Assembly: GCA_977006965.1 (NCBI GenBank)
Contig: OZ345360.1
Location: forward strand, 1,674,001 to 1,738,000
Reading direction: 5' to 3'
DNA: 64,000 bases
Source: Phymatolithon calcareum
Taxonomy: Eukaryota; Rhodophyta; Florideophyceae; Hapalidiales
Shown here: positions 10,361 through 20,419 of the stretch, in pieces
How positions within the stretch are numbered: the stretch's first letter is position 1
Layout: every line of letters begins with the position of its first letter
The notes under the pieces: model-generated
The model's input: the letters and a program-made list of their open reading frames with translations, nothing else
The model's database searches: none
Told to the model about the DNA's origin: nothing
Translations under genes and position numbers: made by a program

Positions 10361-12276
10361 TTGTCTATGTCACGGGAATTTTCCCTCAATTGAGAGAATG
10401 AGAATAATTTTTTTGCCAACGAAAGCTACTCATTATTAGACTCATGAAACGCATCAAGCTTATGGATGTGTTCAACATGCTTAGCAAAACAGTTTCTACC
10501 AGTTGAAGTGCCACATATGTTGATTGCGGCGCCAGCAAGTCCATGACATGATGAGAACACGAGGGTTAATTCCTTGACTTGTCAGACTCTGAAGTTGTTT
10601 TGAACCGCTAAAGTAGTCATCATGCCACTTGTGGCTTACTTTCCATCTTCGGGGGAGTTAAGTGGGTTTCAACACCGCCGTTGGAGCAAAGAACATCGAT
10701 GAATATTTCGCGAGGCAAAATGAATCCTGGAGGACATGGCGACTTGTACCAGAGTATGGGGCCACAAGACGACGCAGTACAACTGTATTATGGGCAGTTT
10801 CACCTTCTAAACCGTTTTGCTTCTCGCCCTCTGCCGTGGTCCCCAGCTCAAGATGTAGAATTATCTCACGTCTTCCTTAGGCTGAATTCTGTAACTCGTA
10901 ACATTTCTCTGGTTTACGGTGGTTGGCGATGGACTTAAGGAGGCCATTTTCAATCCAATGGCCTCCGTTGCCATGCCAAAGAGATATGAACTTGTCAAAG
11001 CAAACCAGGTCTAACAGAAACACAGTAGGTTTTTTGTGATCATTAATAGCATCGACAAAATCCTGAACGAGCACCTACCGATACTGTACAGACAACATAG
11101 TGCCTTGTTCACTTGGTTACACGGTGAATGTGACGCACCGGAGGTACTCGGAGAACCTGGCTCTGGTCATCCCACTGTTTGAAAATGAAGGAGCGAGGAT
11201 ATACTTGTTCCCCATGGATGACTTCCATAAATCTCTTTGCGCCCAACTCATGAGGACGAGTATTCCGAATATCTTAGCCTCCATTGTTCCTATTCGTTTC
11301 AGCTTAGCGGATGCCAAAGCAAGAATTTTTCGCAGGTGCACTCGGCGAAACATAGTCATGAAGGAATCGTACGGTGTGGAACCCGATGCCACCATTCTCG
11401 GATATAACTTCTCCGTTTATAGTGCGAACTTTCCAGAACTGACGGGGAATCCTGCCCCCAACTGGACATTGAACTTGGCGCTCGAACCGTGGCACTCCAT
11501 GAGCAAATGTACTCTGCGCACAGTCTCGTGCAATGATATCAAGCTCCACTTGCGATTTTTTCCCCAGGAATCATGCAGGTTGTAGGCGAGAGAGCCCGCA
11601 AGAGGGCGTTCAGAGCTCCTGTTGATTGTATGGTAGGTTTGTGTTGCCTTCTGTCGTGAGTGTGGTTCATACTGAACGCAAAACTTGGTGTTGGCGAGGA
11701 AGATGTTCGACCGCGAGTACTGTAAGCCGGCGTTCGAGGTACAGAATTTTGCCTGCTGGGACTCGATACAACCATTCGAGAGGAATGAGCGCCTTCGTCA
11801 GCCTTCCCTGACTTGACGTTAACAATCTTGATAGACTTAATCTTAGTCTTCTCAATTGGTTTCTGAACAAGAACCCATTTCAAGCGAAGTGACGTGCTCG
11901 AGCGACCCTGATTTCATCAACGTGCACCTCTTGAACAGTGCCGTTCACCTTTTTTAACTTGTAAAACGCTCCGTATAGTCGGCAGCACTCTGCGAGACTT
12001 GTCAATGATGTTGCTTTGGTGTGCACGGCTGCACCGACCACTCGGCGCGGGTCTTTTTCTCGAGGCACGGCAGATGTGTTTTTTCTGAGTGACCAACAGA
12101 TTTTCGTTCCTACCGGCGAACGACGCTGTTTTAAGGTAGAAAAAGAGGTACTCCCCACCAAGAACAAAAGGTCACCTTTCCGAATCTAGCGCTAAAAAAT
12201 TGTTCCGCATTCTTTTTAAAAACGTTTTTGAGCCTTTAAATCCACTCTCAATTGAGGGTGTTCGTCACATAGACAC
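10361..12276 (-). mobile_element. piggyBac-like element 2
   Basis: Left end TTGTCTATGTCACG and right end CGTCACATAGACAC pair with two mismatches. TA flanks lie at 10359-10360 (shared with element 1) and 12277-12278 (shared with the next element). 'ctcaattgag' palindromes lie inside both ends. The interior carries - strand transposase fragments. At 1.9 kb it is about full length for a small autonomous element, but all frames are broken. Confidence 0.65.
10440..12167 (-). pseudogene. Decayed piggyBac-like (DDE_Tnp_1_7) transposase
   Basis: The order on the - strand is as follows. 11880-12167 and 11539-11883 are basic N-terminal parts. 11117-11395 contains FGILVLMSW and MTRARFSEYLRCVTF, like the 'MSRxRFxxIxRxLHF' block of piggyBac transposases. 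10877-11074 contains the GHWIENGLLKSIANHRKPE block before ELQNSA, like the region downstream of the second catalytic Asp. A Cys-rich tail follows near 10440-10600. Several frameshifts and stops separate the pieces. The + strand ORFs at 10681-10938 and 11100-11585 are antisense shadows. Confidence 0.55.
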
Positions 12277-12560
12277 TAGACCAAACCGTTCCCTAAGTTA
12301 AAAATAGAAATCAGAGATTCTTAAGTGCTCCGGACCGGATTTTCGCACTGAATCGATTTCCGGTACTAGTTTTAGGATACGGACACAGGAAATACGAATT
12401 ACGATTAGTTTCTGTCTCGCTGCTAATAAGGGTTTGCGCGAAAATGGAATTCAAAGTTGCGCGCATTTGAATACTTGATATTGAATCATAATACGTTTAC
12501 AGTGTATGGAAGCAAGCACTGAACACTGCAGGCAGTTCCTTCCGGATTTGGACACGTATA

Positions 12561-12734
12561 GGTTATCACCCGAAACTGGAGGGACCGCCATGATCAAAAA
12601 TCACGAGGGACGTCCCAAGGGATTGATTCTGGTCCCGAGGGGCCCGCAGGGGTCCCGAAGGGCTCGAAATCATTCCCGCGGGACTACCGAGTGGTTTTTG
12701 ATCATAGCGGTCACGACAATTGAGGGTGATAACC
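12561..12734. repeat. 174-bp foldback near the left end of element E
   Basis: 'ggttatcaccc' (12561) pairs with 'gggtgataacc' (12724). 'gaccgccatgatcaaaaatc' (12583) pairs with the inverse near 12695-12716 with two mismatches. The inner GGGAC/GTCCC and GGGATTGATT/AATCATTCCC segments also pair. The whole could form one long stem. Confidence 0.8.
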
Positions 12735-12907
12735 GGCTTATCAACCCGGTTTTGGGGGGAACTAAAATATTGGATTTTCCAGAAAATTCGCATGTTTCGT
12801 TTCGGATCCTTTATTCTGGCGCTCGAGGATTACTTGCATCATACCTCACGTGATGCACAGCCACCGACACAACCTCCCTCAATAGAATATCACTCCAGAT
12901 CATCCAG

Positions 12908-14821
12908 GTGAATGCGAACACACGGCATTCAGCGACCGTCGCTCGTCTCAAGGAAAATGGCTCCTCAGTACAGCCGCGAGAAAGTCGAAACGTCATCTTC
13001 TTTCGGTTCAGGCATTGGAGAAGACGAGCGCGGAGCGTCCAGGTTTGCTTTTTTTGCGGAAACTCCTCGTCTAGTTCCCTCCGATTCTTTCGACAAGAAA
13101 CTCCCGGCGCCAAAAAGCTTAGTTCCCGCATTCAACGGGCACGTCCACACTGCGCCCCTAGCGCCTCATCTAAGGCACCTGGAAATGCATTTTCTGCCCC
13201 TGATTTCCACGCTGCAACGGCCGATCAATTGTTATCCCCGAGCACGGAGCTGGCCAAGTATCAAGGCGAACGATTCCCTAATAATACTTTACGCGCGACA
13301 AACACGGCCTTGAAACTATTTGCCCGGTTTGTTATTGACTCGGATTTCAAAAGCAAGTTCTTTCGCTCCGAGCCACACATGAGATAAATCATTGCAAGCG
13401 ATCCTGCTTGAATGGAAGATTTTGAAATTACGCAGACGAAAACATTGCTGTTCGGTGATTGCATTCCCGGAGATGAGGTTCCTTTGGCAGTGCAAGACAA
13501 AGTTCGGCATTATTTAAGCGAGTTTGTCGTTCGATATAAGTCTAACACTATGAGTACCAAGCTCCGTTTCCAGAATAACGAGCGAAGCGGGTCTAACTCT
13601 TCTACTTCTGGCAATGAGGTTATGTCCACAACGATGAAGGGCTATATTCTCAGTCTGCAGCGGGGATTCAATGCGTGGGGCTACAATTTAATGCTGACAA
13701 CTGGTCCTGTATTTGCAAACAAGAAAAATGGACTGATTTCGGTGTTGAACAATACGTTTTCAGAGCAGCAGTACAAAGGAATGCACTCTAAAAGTCACCA
13801 TCCATTGTCGCTGCAAGACCTGAAGGCGTTGCTAAGGTCTCCGTCATGTGATCAGACCACAGCTCTGAGCTACTTGAACAAGCTAGTGCTGGCTCTCGGC
13901 GTCACTATTGGCCTGCGGACGACGTGCTATGCCGAAGTAACTGTTGAGCAATTCAAGCACATCATCGTTGACGGCGCAAAGGCGTGGGAGTACACTGAAA
14001 CAATCGGCAGTCTTACTGGCGCATCAAATACAAACAAAGGCGGCTTTGCAGCAGTGGGACAGAAGCCCGTTACAATCACAATCTGGGAATTCCCTCTCCT
14101 AGATGGCCTCATGAATGTGTATCAGGATATATCGCACTACTTGAAACTAAGGGAAGAAGCACTGACTAGACCATCCACAAGCCGCATAGTGCCACCTACC
14201 ACAGGGTTTTTCCTCGGGATCAATACGAAGGCGAAGAATGTATCTACGTTTTTTCGGCGGACTCCACTGGGCAAAAATCAATTTCAGGATCTCGTGAAGA
14301 ACATGTGCATCGCAGAAGGTGTAACTGGTATCGGAAAAAATTCGCACGTCATGATGCATGGACTTCGCGCGACCATGGTATCCTTCTTGATGGCGGCCGG
14401 CCAATCTGTAGGCAGCATAATGCTCAGAACTGGGCACCGTGATCCAAAGAGTCTCGTTAGCTATGCAAATTTGCAGGGCGGGCTGGGCAAGCGCCAGCTG
14501 TTTGACATGTTCCCGGATTCCGATGCCACTGAAAGGCTGGACGGACCACAGCGGGAGGCTATCTTTGTTGCTAAAAATGGTTCTGACTCAAACCAAAAAT
14601 CAGTGCCTCCGCCCGGACCAATTCCCGCAACCGTTTCGATTACTGGAAGTGGCAAAGATCAAATTGAGAAGGTCGAGAATCGTGCTCTTGCGCCCGCTGT
14701 GAACAAAGAGAATGACAGAATCCCAGTCCTCAATGTCAAAAACGAAGGTAAATCGATGCAATCATTGAAGAAAAAACCAAAGCTATCTTCTAATACAGGA
14801 CACTGCGCCGTCTTTTCCTGA
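12908..14821 (+). pseudogene. Tyrosine recombinase (Crypton/DIRS-type YR), split by two stops
   Basis: Two ORFs in the same frame, 12908-13387 and 13412-14821, are separated only by TAA (13385-13387) and TGA (13409-13411). The first ends with FPNNTLRATNTALKLFARFV, typical of the N-terminal core-binding domain. The second (469 aa) carries the catalytic set: Arg in IGLRTTCYAEV (around residue 170), HGLRATMVSFLMAAG (H-x-x-R), RTGHRDPKSLVSY with His and then the probable nucleophile Tyr. The tail after SYANLQ is low-complexity and basic. No GT-AG intron explains the gap. Such enzymes cut and rejoin DNA through a 3'-phosphotyrosine. No reverse transcriptase is nearby. It could still work as two polypeptides, but is most likely recently inactivated. 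Confidence 0.8.
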
Positions 14822-15097
14822 CTTTCGTGGTCTGGAATCCGGCTCTCGAGCGACCCGGTCTCTCTCTGGGACTTTGAACGGGGTTGACAGCATTCAGGGT
14901 CACAATTCGACTATTTCCGTTTCAAACATTCACCATCACCGTTACCACGAAGCTTTTTGCGCGGTATTGCCATTGTGAATTATTGACTTTCAAGTAGTTG
15001 CTTCTAATCTAGGGACTAATCTTCAGCTTAATATTCAGGTTGGAATAACTCTTCAGCTTAAAAATCATTTTAACCTTAATATCTTCATCCTACAAAC

Positions 15098-15638
15098 CAG
15101 GGTCTGCGATTCGCTTAGAAACCACTGTGAACGTGAACGTGAATGAATATTCACTAATATTCACTCACGAGAAATATAATGAATATTCAGAAGATTATAG
15201 TGAATGAATTGCGAATGAATAATCTCTTGTGACATACTAGTGAACTGAATGTAAATGAATATTCGCTCTGACACATTGCAATGAACTGAATGTGAACGAA
15301 ATTTGCGAACATTTGCGAATGATTCGCGAAACTTTTCGGAGAACAGGAGCTTGCATCCCATCCATTTTTCCACTCTTCTGAAACGCTCGCACACATTCGC
15401 TAACGTTCGTGAATGTTCACCGGATTCAACGACGGTGAACTGAATGTGAATGAATATTCATGGGTACAAAAAGTACTGAACGTGAACATGAATGAAAAAT
15501 TCGTGAATGTACGTTCGTGGTGGATTTACTGAATATTCGCTAACGGGGATATTGTAAACGTGAATTTGACATTCGCGAATAATTCATTCGTTTATTCACG
15601 AATTAATTCACGAACAGTTAGGCGAATCTCAGACCCTG
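15098..15638. mobile_element. hAT-type MITE, 541 bp
   Basis: The ends are CAGGGTCTGCGATTCGC and its inverse with one mismatch. An exact 8-bp duplication, CTACAAAC, lies at 15090-15097 and 15639-15646. An 8-bp duplication with a CAGGG terminus is diagnostic for the hAT superfamily. The interior has no ORF of note but is packed with GAATATTC, GTGAATG and similar self-complementary words. It sits inside element E downstream of the recombinase gene. Confidence 0.85.
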
Positions 15639-15780
15639 CTACAAACGATTTTGAGCACACTTGTGCACTTCATCCACGCACAAAAAGCCGTCCTTCCTCG
15701 ACTTGTGCGTAGAACGCAAAGGGAAATGACCGGAAGAGGGCCAAAGGCTTGGACATGAGAGGACCTTTCGAGGCCCATGT

Positions 15781-15890
15781 CATTCCAGCGGGAGATATAT
15801 TTAATTCCTCCGGGATGACACGGGATATGTCTCCCGCCGGAATGATATTTTGGGAATATGTCTCCCGCTCGAATAGTATTTCGGGCCGCA
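15781..15890. repeat. Foldback and 31-bp tandem pair near the right end of element E
   Basis: 'cattccagcgggaga' (15781-15795) pairs with 15830-15844 (14 of 15). 'atatgtctcccgc' followed by 'gaat.gtattt.ggg' occurs twice in tandem, near 15825 and 15856. This may mirror the foldback near the left end. Confidence 0.6.
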
Positions 15891-16257
15891 ACAGATTCCA
15901 GCGAGTGCGAATCTGGGCATGATCGGTCCACTCGGCACTGAAAACCGGGTGATAACGTTTCACATTGCATCATTCTTGGGCCCTTTTTCAAAATCATTGC
16001 TGGAAAAATGAAAACTGGAGCCAATCACATTAGGATTTGCGTACGTAGGCATTGTGAAAAGCGCACTGCAGTGACTTACAGAAAAGGAACTCCTTGGATC
16101 TTCGGAATTTTTAAAAACTAATTTGTCTGCGATATTTATCACAGCACGCACTAGTACTATATAAATTTTTAATTTTTTCCTTACAGTAAGGCGGCAGCCA
16201 GAAAATAAGCGAAAAAAACAGACTTCGCTGAAATGTGTTAGGGAACGGTTTGGTCTA

Positions 16258-17078
16258 CAGCTCCCCATATGGGACTCCAGTCCCGAAGTGGAAGCAAGTG
16301 TGATGTTGTCGATCAGATAAGAACAATAATGAATGCTTATTCCCCTTATGGGGCTAGCAAGCAGTGCTTCTTCATTTTTACCTCTACTTAGATTGCGGTA
16401 GGGCGTTAATCCTGCTAGCTAATTGCAAGTACGCTTCTTCTCTGCCTGTTGCTCGTTATTACACGATTCCACCCGAAGCAACTGCGGTGGTTCCACGTTT
16501 CGCGAGTCCATGTGGACGGCGTTGATCAGATGTAAACCGTTTCGGTGACTAAAGGTTGGCTATTCATCACGCCGCCAAGTTAGTTTTGCTGAACGGGAAT
16601 TCACTTCTCATATAAAGTAGTTTCGCTGGCTTTTCTTGTTTTCCTTTTCACGAGTTCACCGATTGTTCGACGCGCTCCTGTAGCATCTGCCATCGCGAAG
16701 ACCGCGGTGATGACAACGGCACTCTCACGCAGACAGATCAAGAACATTAAGCAAGGAATGGAGCTATCTTCAGCGTTGTTCTTTGTGCACATTGCAAACG
16801 CGTGCTCGGAGAGAATTACGTATCACAGAGACATGAAGACGTTGTACGCCACACCAGACCCTCCTGATGACATACGGTAGCATCTGCAATCGCGCTAGAC
16901 TATTGTTCGCAATTTAGGAAGGCTGTGGTCCTCGCACAACGACCCTTCTGGAGTAGAGAAGGACAAAGGTAATCCCAATCTACAAGGCATGGGGTGTAGA
17001 CAATTTCGAGTCTACGTTGCGTAGCGTGCAAGATTTACTACGCACGTGCTGGTGACCATTTCTGGGCACGTCCCTAAT
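16258..17078. other. No supported gene; possible LINE-T 3' relic
   Basis: 'attccccttatggggctagcaagca' at about 16339 resembles, in inverse, the LINE-T 3' end at 61755-61790 ('gctagccccactaggggaa'). No coding remnant is convincing upstream of it. Confidence 0.35.
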
Positions 17079-17082
17079 ATAG

Positions 17083-17434
17083 TATAGACAATTGCGCGTC
17101 GCATGAGGACGCCTTGATTCTACTTTAGGTTACATGCAAGATTTTCCATGTAATCTTTAGGCTCCTGTTTTCTGGGCTTAGGACCTTTTGGACAGCACAC
17201 ACCATGAGACGGGTATAGTTGCTGAATAGGTACCTGAATCCGAAACTGGATGCCACGTAATTTAGCACTACACAATTACTAGAATAGCATCTACAGAAAA
17301 GGTATAAAAGGCAGCCTGACCTACCGCAAGCTAAGCGAGGGCAGAGCAGAAAGAGCTAAAAAACCAACACTTTTACTTGCCGATGCTACGGTGAAAGCAA
17401 CCAAGTCCATGCCGGACGTCGAGGTTCATCTACA
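17083..17434 (+). repeat. Element B 5' LTR
   Basis: It shares its full length with 33234-33585. It contains a consensus TATA box about 130 bp before its end. The adjacent internal sequence 'gaaatttctgtgacc' lacks a classical TGG primer-binding start, so priming is unclear. Confidence 0.9.
17303..17309 (+). promoter_or_regulatory. TATA box of element B 5' LTR
   Basis: TATAAAA in the context GGTATAAAAGGC, conserved in both LTRs. Confidence 0.7.
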
Positions 17435-17447
17435 GAAATTTCTGTGA

Positions 17448-17582
17448 CCTGCAGGAGACAGTTGCTCTATTGATGGTATTGACTCGCTTTCAGAGCCAAG
17501 CACAAGGTTCCTCAGTCACGATGACGGAACCAGGCTCAAGTTCGAATACGAGGGATGGACCCTCGAGGCCATTGCTCTGTTC
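17448..17582 (+). pseudogene. Element B gag, N-terminal segment before the insertion
   Basis: The frame GTRLKFEYEGWTLEAIALF runs without a stop from 17448 to the target duplication. It continues exactly in frame at 28613 after removal of element A and one TGTTC. No ATG occurs in this frame, so the start codon is lost or lies elsewhere. Confidence 0.65.
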
Positions 17583-18191
17583 TGTAACGAAACGGTTCGT
17601 TCGGTGGTAGCTCAGGGTGAACGACCGTTCGTTCCGTGTGCACCTGAGGCAGACGGTTAGTGGGCCAGAAAGCGGGTGGTAGAGCGGTTTGGCGTCACTC
17701 CCAACGGTGGAAGTGACGCCGGGGTGGACTGTAAACACCCCGAAGTGTCTAGGACGGCGGTAGTGATCGACAGACACGAGGCGATCACCCTACGCAGGGT
17801 TTAGCAGGGGTAGACAAGCCGATCAACGTCAAAGGTGACGTGGTGAGGCAAGCCGGCACGTCGCAGGCGACGTAGCAAAAGTGGTAACACAGGGGTTTCC
17901 CTTAGCAACACACACTCAGTGGGGTCAGAACGGCGGTCGTTGGTGAGCCCTGGGTCCTAAATCCCTTGGGAGCCTTGACGGTGGCTGAGCCAGTCGAGTG
18001 TGTGTGTGCTTCCGAAAACCCCTTGTTCGTTTATTCACTCGCCGACGACGGCGGTTAAGTGCTATGCTACCTAAGCGCTGGACACGTGGCTAGCGCGTCG
18101 CTAACTAGAAGTTTCGCGGGATTCGGACAGCGTGTCCACGTGTACACGCTGTCAAAGGGGGTCGGGAACAGTCCCATTTTGTATTATCACA
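17583..18191 (-). repeat. Element A 3' LTR
   Basis: The boundaries are set by the match to 27999-28607 and by the TGTTC duplication. The two copies differ at about 17634 (c/t) and 17942 (t/c). The + strand frame of the antisense ORF is open back into this LTR to a TAA at 18056. Confidence 0.95.
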
Positions 18192-18204
18192 CCACCCCCT
18201 CCTT
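18192..18204 (-). other. Polypurine tract of element A
   Basis: The - strand reads AGGAGGGGGTGG immediately before the LTR, where plus-strand priming is expected. This fixes the orientation of the element. Confidence 0.75.
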
Positions 18205-18232
18205 AGCCAAGCGGCCACTACCTCGCCGCGTC

Positions 18233-20419
18233 ATGGTCGCCAATCGATGTCCGGTCATCGAATACTTCCGCGCCCGGGTGCCGACGTCGGCCTCAAACAC
18301 TGCGGAGTGGTATACCCGCGTGTCTGGCCCGCTCGCGACGGTGGAGGACGATGACAACCATCAGTGGTTCGCCAAACCTCCGGAGGGTTGGCAGAACCTC
18401 CTAATACGCCGTGGGCAGCTTGCCTCGCCGGGGTTCGTCATGCCCGCCGGCGTTTGTGACGTTCGATACGCCGAGTCGGCGGCAGAGCGCCGCTTCCTGG
18501 AGTGGCTGCGTGGCACCGTTGCCAAAACCTCGCAGTTCTGCCATGCGGTCGGGCACGGTTCGGTGCACAAGGAGTTCCTCCGCCAGTGGCCAGCACCGGT
18601 GCTGCCTCCTCGGTACAGCTCCGTCGACGTCGACGTGCACGAGCGCCAGTGGCCGCGGCGAAAGAGGCACGAGCTCCGATGCTTCGTTACCCGTGAACAG
18701 CGCGAGGCGCGCTATGTGAGGAACGACGCCGGCGTCGCTCGTGCTCGTTACCCCGTCGGTGGGGAATGGTGGATCCCAATGGAGGTGGCCTACGGCTGGA
18801 ACGTTCCATTGCCGCGCATCGCGTACACCAACGGCCTGATCATGGCCTCCAGACCGTACTCGTCGTCCCAGGTTCCGGAATCTAAAGTCGTCTGGTGCGC
18901 CTTCCTGACACTCTGGGTCCGCAACGTTGCGTTTGACCTCCTCATACAGGCTGGCGCCCAGTCGGCTGGGCGCGTCGAACCCCGCGACGGTCGCTTGTGG
19001 TGGACTTCGCCGACGCTGCGGAAGCTCATCCGCAAGTTAACCCCGGCACTCCTCGTCGGCGAGGAGTACGCAGAGCTACTCCTGAAGCTCCTTGGGTTCA
19101 TCGACACCATCCACTGGGGTGAACTGTCACCCTTCCGCAATGTCATGCCTACAGCCAACGGTGGCGAGGGTGACAAACAGGGTTGGTCACCAATCTTCGT
19201 AAGCGCCGACTACGTCCTGTTCGACGACGAACGGTGGTGCCCCATGCTGCCTGACCGGTTCATGAGCGAGGGTCCAGCGTTGGGAAAAAGTAGGGGTGAC
19301 CGGCTCAACGGTGAGCTGCCCAACTGGCGTCGCATGGATATCCATGTCGCGGGGGCCAACTTGACCCCGCTCATCGAGGAGTACCGCCGGAACCGTGTCT
19401 ACGAAGTCGTAGATACTCTGGCGGCGGAAGCGAGCATTGCCGGCAACGACGTTGTGGCGACCCAGGAGGATCTAGGCGAGCTTAAGACTCTTCCGGAAGA
19501 GCCAGTGGCAGGAACTCCAGGTGGGACCCCCGTGCTGAGGCCGACGAGTCAACGTACTCCTGGGTCCAAAAACCCGCACGTATTCGTGGCACCGGTGCCC
19601 ATCGAAATCAATGTTGCAGGACCGGTCCTACCGGGTGAAGAGGTGGTCGAGGCGACGGGCATGACGTCGCCCAGGCGCGTGCCGGACAGGCTCCTCGTGG
19701 ACCGCGCGTACCAGGCCATTAGCGAGTTACGCGCGCAAGGTATCATCGACGTCGATGGGAAGGGGCACGCGGAGATTCCGGGACGACAGAGCGTTCTACT
19801 TGGAGAGACGGAATACGACGCAGCCAGCATCTCCTTGCGGCTTGTCAAACTCCTGTTCGTCCACGCCAAGATCCGCCAAGCACTCATGGTGACGAAGGGT
19901 GTCGATGTTCTGCGATCCGATGTCGGGTCGCAGACGGACGGAGTCGAGCCATCGGTGGCCGAGGTGACAGCACAGCTAGACATGGGGATGCTTCGTGCCG
20001 AACTACTGGAGCTCGAGATCATCGCGGTGCACGGGCACCTTCCCGACTCCAACGAACCCGTCATGTTCAGGGTTCGGGAGGAGGCCCAGGCGCGAGGCGA
20101 CGACGTCCAGGTGGCCCTTCGAGATTACCGGGCGGGCCGTCGTGCGGCTGCTATTGAAGTATTGGCAGTTCACTACTTCCTTACGCACCGGGTGACCCAC
20201 GTTCGCGAAGTCGCGAAGCCTGCCGATCTCAACCTGCTGCGGGCGCTCGAGATCGTTCTCGAACGCCGCGCGGAGACAACTGCGCCTGGTGCTCATCTTC
20301 CGCTTTATGACCCATCGATGGGCCCGGTCCTTCCTCAGCCGGCGTCTGCGTCAGCTACATCAGGCGCAGCCGGTGGTGGCTCGGCCACTACAGCCGGCGA
20401 CGGTGCTGCGAACCAGTGA
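18233..20419 (+). CDS. Large antisense ORF of element A, unknown function (728 aa)
   Basis: This intact ORF is opposite in strand to gag-pol and lies between the integrase end and the 3' LTR. The frame is open from 18059. The first ATG is at 18233, 42 bp past the LTR junction, so an antisense LTR promoter could drive it. The N-terminal 390 residues are rich in Trp and Arg (EWYTRVSGPL, FVTREQREARYVRND, GGEWWIPMEVAYGWN) and look globular. A Pro/Thr/Gly linker follows near residues 410-450. Then comes a helical region (LLVDRAYQAISELRAQGII, LRLVKLLFVHAKIRQALM, LNLLRALEIVLERR) and an Ala/Ser/Gly tail. No family is recognised. GC-rich codon use matches gag-pol. It has stayed open while gag-pol carries three breaks. 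Confidence 0.7.
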   Translation: MVANRCPVIEYFRARVPTSASNTAEWYTRVSGPLATVEDDDNHQWFAKPPEGWQNLLIRRGQLASPGFVMPAGVCDVRYAESAAERRFLEWLRGTVAKTSQFCHAVGHGSVHKEFLRQWPAPVLPPRYSSVDVDVHERQWPRRKRHELRCFVTREQREARYVRNDAGVARARYPVGGEWWIPMEVAYGWNVPLPRIAYTNGLIMASRPYSSSQVPESKVVWCAFLTLWVRNVAFDLLIQAGAQSAGRVEPRDGRLWWTSPTLRKLIRKLTPALLVGEEYAELLLKLLGFIDTIHWGELSPFRNVMPTANGGEGDKQGWSPIFVSADYVLFDDERWCPMLPDRFMSEGPALGKSRGDRLNGELPNWRRMDIHVAGANLTPLIEEYRRNRVYEVVDTLAAEASIAGNDVVATQEDLGELKTLPEEPVAGTPGGTPVLRPTSQRTPGSKNPHVFVAPVPIEINVAGPVLPGEEVVEATGMTSPRRVPDRLLVDRAYQAISELRAQGIIDVDGKGHAEIPGRQSVLLGETEYDAASISLRLVKLLFVHAKIRQALMVTKGVDVLRSDVGSQTDGVEPSVAEVTAQLDMGMLRAELLELEIIAVHGHLPDSNEPVMFRVREEAQARGDDVQVALRDYRAGRRAAAIEVLAVHYFLTHRVTHVREVAKPADLNLLRALEIVLERRAETTAPGAHLPLYDPSMGPVLPQPASASATSGAAGGGSATTAGDGAANQ

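Larger units (their letters stand above)
12279..16255 (+). mobile_element. Element E: TIR-bounded, TA-flanked element with a tyrosine recombinase gene
   Basis: Including the TA flanks, TAGACCAAACCGTTCCCTAA at 12277-12296 recurs as a perfect inverse at 16238-16257, almost 4 kb apart. This cannot be chance. About 285 bp inside each end, related 'ggttatcacccg' sequence occurs in opposite orientation (12561 and 15945-15958). Each copy adjoins a foldback structure, so the two ends look like parts of one unit. The interior holds the recombinase gene and a nested hAT-like element. Cryptons, the known recombinase-only transposons, are not described as having such TIRs. Confidence 0.6.

Noticed and set aside
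15100-15640. Microsatellite or satellite array
   Set aside because: Words recur irregularly and the segment has hAT-type TIRs and an 8-bp duplication, so it is a transposon.
17595-17645. tRNA-like A box ('tagctcagggtg') and B-box-like 'gttcgttcc' in the element A LTR
   Set aside because: The boxes are only about 10 bp apart and no cloverleaf can be drawn.
18059-18232. Upstream extension of the antisense ORF from a GTG inside the LTR
   Set aside because: No ATG occurs there and the same peptide is encoded by the other LTR at 28475; the first ATG after the LTR was used.
19549-20064. 171-codon - strand ORF
   Set aside because: Opposite strand of the 728-codon antisense ORF; Ser/Arg-biased composition typical of a shadow frame.
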